From NCBI GenBank assembly GCA_001916005.1, contig MNRP01000008.1, forward strand, positions 1 to 17,944: DNA of 17,944 bases, written 5' to 3'. The DNA comes from Clostridium sp. 26_22 (GTDB taxonomy: Bacteria; Bacillota; Clostridia; TANB77; CAG-508). The position numbers and the translations under genes were made by a program. The notes below the pieces were generated by a model. It saw only the letters and a program-made list of their open reading frames with translations, did not search any database and had not been told where the DNA came from. Numbering within the stretch: position 1 is the stretch's first letter; every line of letters starts with the position of its first letter. Below are positions 14,609 to 17,944 of this stretch, piece after piece.

Positions 14609-17353
14609 ATGATAAAAATTGAAGAAAAATATGATTTTAATAGTATAGATAAAAAAATAATGGAAGCTAATTCAAATATTGAACGAAATATAAAAAAATT
14701 TTCTGATGATGACCGCGGATTTTTATCTCAAAACTTATTAAATGCATTAAGAACTTTTGTAGAATATATTGCTGTTAAGATATATTTAACTGGAAAGACA
14801 GAAACAATTAATTACGACAATGGAACTGTTAGAATTGCATTAGATTATATAAAAAGTAGGGGAAAAATAAAATTTATTGAAAGATTCCATTATTATCTGC
14901 AGATATCAAGATCACACTATATAGAAAACGATGATTCTGCAGAAAGGCTTATGCTTAAATACTATAAATATCTAATATTATTGAAGGATTATATGAAGAT
15001 ATTGTATAACATAGATATTCTAAATAATATAACTGATTTTCCACTTGATTTAGATAGTACTTTTAGTGATTATTATAAAAAGGTTGCTGATGTAATAAAA
15101 AAGGTTCCAACTAATACATCTGATCAATTCAGTGGAGATAAATATTATGTACAAAAATTAAAAACTTTTTTTGTTAATGGAAAAATATATTATGAAGTTA
15201 CTTTGTCACCAGCTAAAGATAAGGTTAATAAGTATGATAAAATTATAGCATTTACTAGAATGCATATTATGCCAAATTATTCAATAAAGTTGTCTATTGT
15301 TAAAGCAAAAGTAAATATTCTTGGAAGAGACATGGCAATAAATATAATAAACAACTGGTCTGTTGCTATAAGAGAATGTGAAATAAATAATTTTTATAAG
15401 GTTTTTGGAATTAATAAAAAATATAAAGCTAACAACAAAGAATATACAGAAGTTATGAGCTTACTAACAAAAGCACAATATAGTTTATTAGATTTAGCAA
15501 CAATAAATGATATATATTATGATAAAATAAAAGAAAAAATAAAAAGTAATTCAACAACAACTGGAATATTGGATTTGATTGATAACTGTAGATATTATAT
15601 AAAAAATAATAGTAAAGGACATGTTGTACTAAGATATTTATTATATAATTGCAATAATAGGATTATAAAGGATCAACTTGCATTGGATAGCTGTTCTATT
15701 CTATCGAACTTATACTTGCAATTTGGGTGCATTCCATTTGAGGAAATGCCATATGCATCATCATTAATAAATCATAATCCAACAATATATGATTTGATAG
15801 ATATAGTCCCTATAGAAGGTAGAAGTGATGAATTATTAGCAGGTTATATAAAAAAGAATACAGAGCAAAATAATAAATTATATACAAGTATAGATGAGGT
15901 TAGAAAATTTGGAGATATTCATACATTGGTCAATTCTTATAATAATAAAATTTATTATAAACATAAACCTAATAGGTGTTTGGTAATAGAAAATAATAAT
16001 TTATATATTCATGGATATGAAGATGATACTATTAATATAATTAATAAGTTGAACTCCTTGACAAATCATGGAATAAGAGGCTATAAAGCATCATTTCAAA
16101 GTTTTATAAATCAAGGAAATTACTTAATTAATTGCCAAGAAAAAGAAAATATATTGTTAAATATGTATGAAAATAGTACAGTTGCGCTAATATATGGGGC
16201 TGCTGGAACAGGTAAAACTACTCTAATTAAACATTTGACATATTTTTATAGTAATGAAAGGAAAATATGCTTAGCCAATACAAATTCTGCTGTTGAAAAC
16301 CTAAAAAGTAATGTAAATAATCAAAATGCTGATTTTATGACAGTACATAAATTTATTAGTGAATCCAACAATAATACTGAATGTGACATTTTAATTATTG
16401 ATGAATGTAGTACAATTAGTAATTCGGATATGAGACAAATTTTAGAAAAGGCAAATTTTAGTGCTATATTGCTTGCTGGAGATATTTACCAGATTGAATC
16501 TATTACATTTGGAAACTGGTTTACATTATCAAAAAAATTAGTAAATCCAACATCGGTATTTGAATTAAACTTTACATGGAGAAGTACAAAACAAGAATTG
16601 TTAGATTTATGGGAATTGGTTAGAAATGGCGATGATAGAGTGGATGAAATGTTAGTAAAGAAAGAATTTTCGGAAGAAATTAGTGAAGAAATATTTAAAA
16701 AGCAGGATGAAGATGAAATTATACTTTGTCTAAATTATGATGGATTATATGGAATAAATAGCATAAATTACTATTTGCAAAATGAGAATAAAAACAAGTC
16801 AATAGTTTTAGATTTAGGTACTTATAAAGTGGGAGACCCAATTATATTTGGAGATACTAATAGATTTTCACCAGTAATATATAATAACTTAAAAGGCAAA
16901 ATTGTAGATATAGAAGAAGATGAGTTTAGATTTTGGTTTTCAGTAGAAATAGATAAAGTAATTAATGAATTAGAAATACAATTTTTAGATTTAGAATTGG
17001 TAGGAGAATCTGAAAATAATAAATCAATTGTAAAATTCTATGTCAATAAGTATAGAAATGCTGATGAGGATAATGATTCTGATCTAGCAACAATTGTACC
17101 TTTCTCAGTTGCATATGCAGTTTCTATTCATAAATCACAAGGCTTAGAGTATAATTCTGTAAAAATTATAATAACAAATGAAATTGATGAATTAATTACG
17201 CATAGTATTTTTTATACTTCAATAACTAGAGCAAAAGAAAAATTAAAAATTTATTGGTCTCCAGAATGCCAAAATAAAATCATATCTACTATAAAACATA
17301 TTGAAGATAATAAAGATGTTAATCTTATTAAAAATAAAATAAATTCAATATAA
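14609..17353 (+). CDS. SF1B RecD-like helicase with long N-terminal domain, possibly HEPN-like
   Basis: This 914-aa protein has a C-terminal superfamily 1 helicase: Walker A GAAGTGKTT with Lys536, Walker B IIDECS with Asp598-Glu599, motif III GDIYQ (624-628), FTWRS (motif IV-like), HKSQG (841-845) and YTSITRAKEKL (motif VI, Arg874). The HKSQG and TRA motifs fit RecD-type 5'-to-3' helicases. The first 500 residues are not recognised. Near the start, LLNALRTFVEYIAVKIY and AERLMLKYYKYL look like an all-helical HEPN or DUF4145-type fold; RTFVEY (48-53) resembles an R-x4-H motif with the histidine replaced by tyrosine, so ribonuclease activity is doubtful. I start at 14609 because AAGAAGG precedes that ATG; the in-frame ATG at 14537 has no ribosome site. 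It follows the STAND gene with no clear promoter and ends at a bidirectional terminator, which suggests a shared role in defence. Confidence 0.82.
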   Translation: MIKIEEKYDFNSIDKKIMEANSNIERNIKKFSDDDRGFLSQNLLNALRTFVEYIAVKIYLTGKTETINYDNGTVRIALDYIKSRGKIKFIERFHYYLQISRSHYIENDDSAERLMLKYYKYLILLKDYMKILYNIDILNNITDFPLDLDSTFSDYYKKVADVIKKVPTNTSDQFSGDKYYVQKLKTFFVNGKIYYEVTLSPAKDKVNKYDKIIAFTRMHIMPNYSIKLSIVKAKVNILGRDMAINIINNWSVAIRECEINNFYKVFGINKKYKANNKEYTEVMSLLTKAQYSLLDLATINDIYYDKIKEKIKSNSTTTGILDLIDNCRYYIKNNSKGHVVLRYLLYNCNNRIIKDQLALDSCSILSNLYLQFGCIPFEEMPYASSLINHNPTIYDLIDIVPIEGRSDELLAGYIKKNTEQNNKLYTSIDEVRKFGDIHTLVNSYNNKIYYKHKPNRCLVIENNNLYIHGYEDDTINIINKLNSLTNHGIRGYKASFQSFINQGNYLINCQEKENILLNMYENSTVALIYGAAGTGKTTLIKHLTYFYSNERKICLANTNSAVENLKSNVNNQNADFMTVHKFISESNNNTECDILIIDECSTISNSDMRQILEKANFSAILLAGDIYQIESITFGNWFTLSKKLVNPTSVFELNFTWRSTKQELLDLWELVRNGDDRVDEMLVKKEFSEEISEEIFKKQDEDEIILCLNYDGLYGINSINYYLQNENKNKSIVLDLGTYKVGDPIIFGDTNRFSPVIYNNLKGKIVDIEEDEFRFWFSVEIDKVINELEIQFLDLELVGESENNKSIVKFYVNKYRNADEDNDSDLATIVPFSVAYAVSIHKSQGLEYNSVKIIITNEIDELITHSIFYTSITRAKEKLKIYWSPECQNKIISTIKHIEDNKDVNLIKNKINSI

Positions 17354-17380
17354 AAGGCGAGAACTTTCTCGCCTTTTATA
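17349..17380. terminator. Bidirectional terminator
   Basis: A strong 14-bp stem, 17349-17362 with 17367-17380, holds GGCGAGA/TCTCGCC and a 4-nt loop, flanked by AAAA on the left and TTTT on the right. It serves both convergent genes; the helicase stop codon lies within its left arm. Confidence 0.9.
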
Positions 17381-17383
17381 ATA

Positions 17384-17677
17384 TTATTCACTGAAGCATC
17401 CACCAATTAACTGCACACCATCGACAAAACCATTTCTATAATACTTCTCATTCCAATAAAAAATATAATCCATAAAATTCTCATCCAATTTACTTAATTG
17501 TTTCTGTACATATTTTTTATTCTCATTAGGAACATTTCTTAAAATGTTTGCACTAATCTCATCAAAATAAACAAAATGTTTTCTATCTTCATCACACTTT
17601 AGTGATGCTAAGTCATCCTCTCTAAAAATTAACCATTCTTTTAAAATATCATTATTAACTTCTCTAAAATTATTCAT
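17384..17677 (-). CDS. Small hypothetical protein at the right end of the element
   Basis: This 97-aa protein has no function I can assign. It is acidic and mostly helical, ending in YYRNGFVDGVQLIGGCFSE. That ending recalls small clostridial phage and ICE proteins such as the DUF6809-like group, whose C-terminus is also an aromatic-rich helix ending in GxxxGxxL; this is a weak resemblance. I start at 17677 because GGAGG (17690-17686) lies 8 bp upstream; an ATG at 17692 overlaps that site. It is convergent with the helicase, shares its terminator and is the last gene before the right attachment site, which suggests a link to element biology rather than to defence. There is no membrane segment or signal peptide. 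Confidence 0.7.
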   Translation of the reverse strand: MNNFREVNNDILKEWLIFREDDLASLKCDEDRKHFVYFDEISANILRNVPNENKKYVQKQLSKLDENFMDYIFYWNEKYYRNGFVDGVQLIGGCFSE

Positions 17678-17708
17678 TGTTAAAACCTCCATTTTTATTA
17701 AAAATTAT

Positions 17709-17727
17709 TGGTGACAAATTGGTGACA
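17709..17727 (+). repeat. Tandem TGGTGACA repeats, probable integrase arm sites (right)
   Basis: TGGTGACA occurs at 17709-17716 and 17720-17727 with an 11-bp period, 118 bp before the right core. The left end has TGGGGACA with the same period and a similar distance, so in the excised circle the two pairs would flank the core on both sides. Confidence 0.6.
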
Positions 17728-17845
17728 ATCGTTGCAAAAAACAACCAATTTTAACCTATTTCATAATCTCACCAATTTGCTCTAACCCTATTTAAACTAA
17801 TAAAAACTCAAGTTAACAAAATTCCTCAAAAATCACAATCAAATT

Positions 17846-17869
17846 CTCATAACTCTAAGGTGAGTTTGA
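17846..17869 (+). other. Right attachment site with a decayed tRNA 3' half
   Basis: CTCATAAC (17846-17853) equals the anticodon-loop core at 97-104. It is followed by TCTAAGG, against CCGAAGG on the left. Allowing a three-base deletion, TGAGTTTGA then matches TAAGTTCGA of the T-arm. The remaining T-stem and acceptor strand are not recognisable, so this copy cannot complete a tRNA. It is either an old, no longer selected tRNA end or the left end of a diverged neighbouring element. Confidence 0.6.
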
Positions 17870-17896
17870 AATGATTTTGTTTTATAATTTTGATTT

Positions 17897-17931
17897 AATC
17901 GTTACAGCTTGAGTGGTTGTGGCGATTTTTT
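17897..17931 (+). terminator. Terminator-like hairpin beyond the right attachment site
   Basis: AATCGTTACAG (17897-17907) pairs with TTGTGGCGATT (17917-17927) with three G-U pairs, followed by T to 17931. Its position after a tRNA-like end mirrors the terminator at 149-186. The remainder of 17693-17944 holds no gene. Confidence 0.5.
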
Positions 17932-17944
17932 GTTGCCTTCAAAT

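Larger units (their letters stand above)
97..17852. mobile_element. Integrated element at tRNA-Met(CAT), carrying anti-phage defence genes
   Basis: The element is bounded on the left by a tRNA 3' half starting at the anticodon loop (97) and on the right by a matching CTCATAAC core at 17846-17853. It contains a tyrosine integrase, an excisionase-like HTH gene, a replication pair (DnaD-like and DnaC-like), an origin-like hairpin segment, a type II restriction-modification operon, a large STAND NTPase and a helicase. Matched pairs of 8-bp repeats with 11-bp period lie about 110-120 bp inside each end, as expected for integrase arm sites. No relaxase, type IV secretion, capsid, portal or terminase gene is visible, so it is neither a complete conjugative element nor a complete prophage. 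It could be a phage satellite, a mobilisable island or a reduced element. The boundaries are inferred from the core match; the exact crossover points are not determined. Confidence 0.75.

Noticed and set aside
1..17944. CRISPR array
   Set aside because: No regularly spaced repeat with unique spacers was seen; the only tandem repeats are the short integrase arm octamers.

Overview
The window is strongly AT-rich (by eye about a quarter G+C). It has Shine-Dalgarno sites of the AGGAGG type, AT-biased codons and TGG-coded tryptophan under the standard code. Together with the gene families present (excisionase-like HTH protein, phage replisome organiser, DUF6076-like and DUF7695-like proteins), this points to a low-GC Firmicute, most likely a member of the Clostridia. 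The species cannot be named from the sequence.

I read almost the whole window as one integrated genetic element of about 17.75 kb inserted at a tRNA-Met(CAT) gene. The left end (97-141) is the 3' half of such a tRNA, from the anticodon loop to CCA, followed by a terminator. The right end (from 17846) has the same CTCATAAC core followed by a diverged copy of the tRNA sequence. About 110-120 bp inside each core lies a pair of 8-bp repeats at 11-bp spacing (TGGGGACA on the left, TGGTGACA on the right), which look like integrase arm sites. The tRNA 5' half is not in the window, so another element or a remnant probably abuts on the left.

Layout: leftward genes encode a tyrosine integrase (337-1512) and a zinc-ribbon DUF6076-like protein (1565-2560). 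A divergent promoter region separates them from a rightward replication module: an excisionase-like HTH protein, a DnaD-like replisome organiser and a DnaC-like helicase loader (2752-4284). A gene-free segment (4285-4614) holds a dense series of hairpins, three of which share a TTAGG/CCTAA core. It is a candidate replication origin, transfer origin or structured RNA. Next is an unrecognised 207-aa protein with an internal duplication (4615-5238).

The rest is defence cargo. One operon carries a D12-class adenine methyltransferase, an AlwI-like type IIS restriction endonuclease and a small zinc-ribbon protein (5377-8517), closed by a terminator. A second promoter drives a 1940-aa STAND NTPase with an N-terminal Cap4/Mrr-like nuclease domain (8656-14478), resembling Avs-type phage sensors. 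It is followed by a 914-aa SF1B helicase with a long, unrecognised and possibly HEPN-like N-terminal region (14609-17353). A bidirectional terminator separates the helicase from a small leftward gene (17384-17677) next to the right attachment site.

No conjugation, relaxase, capsid, terminase or portal gene is present. The layout (integrase and a second protein leftward, excisionase/replication rightward, origin-like segment, then anti-phage cargo) resembles a phage-satellite-like or mobilisable defence island. The most interesting parts are the STAND nuclease plus helicase pair, the hairpin cluster and the matched attachment ends.
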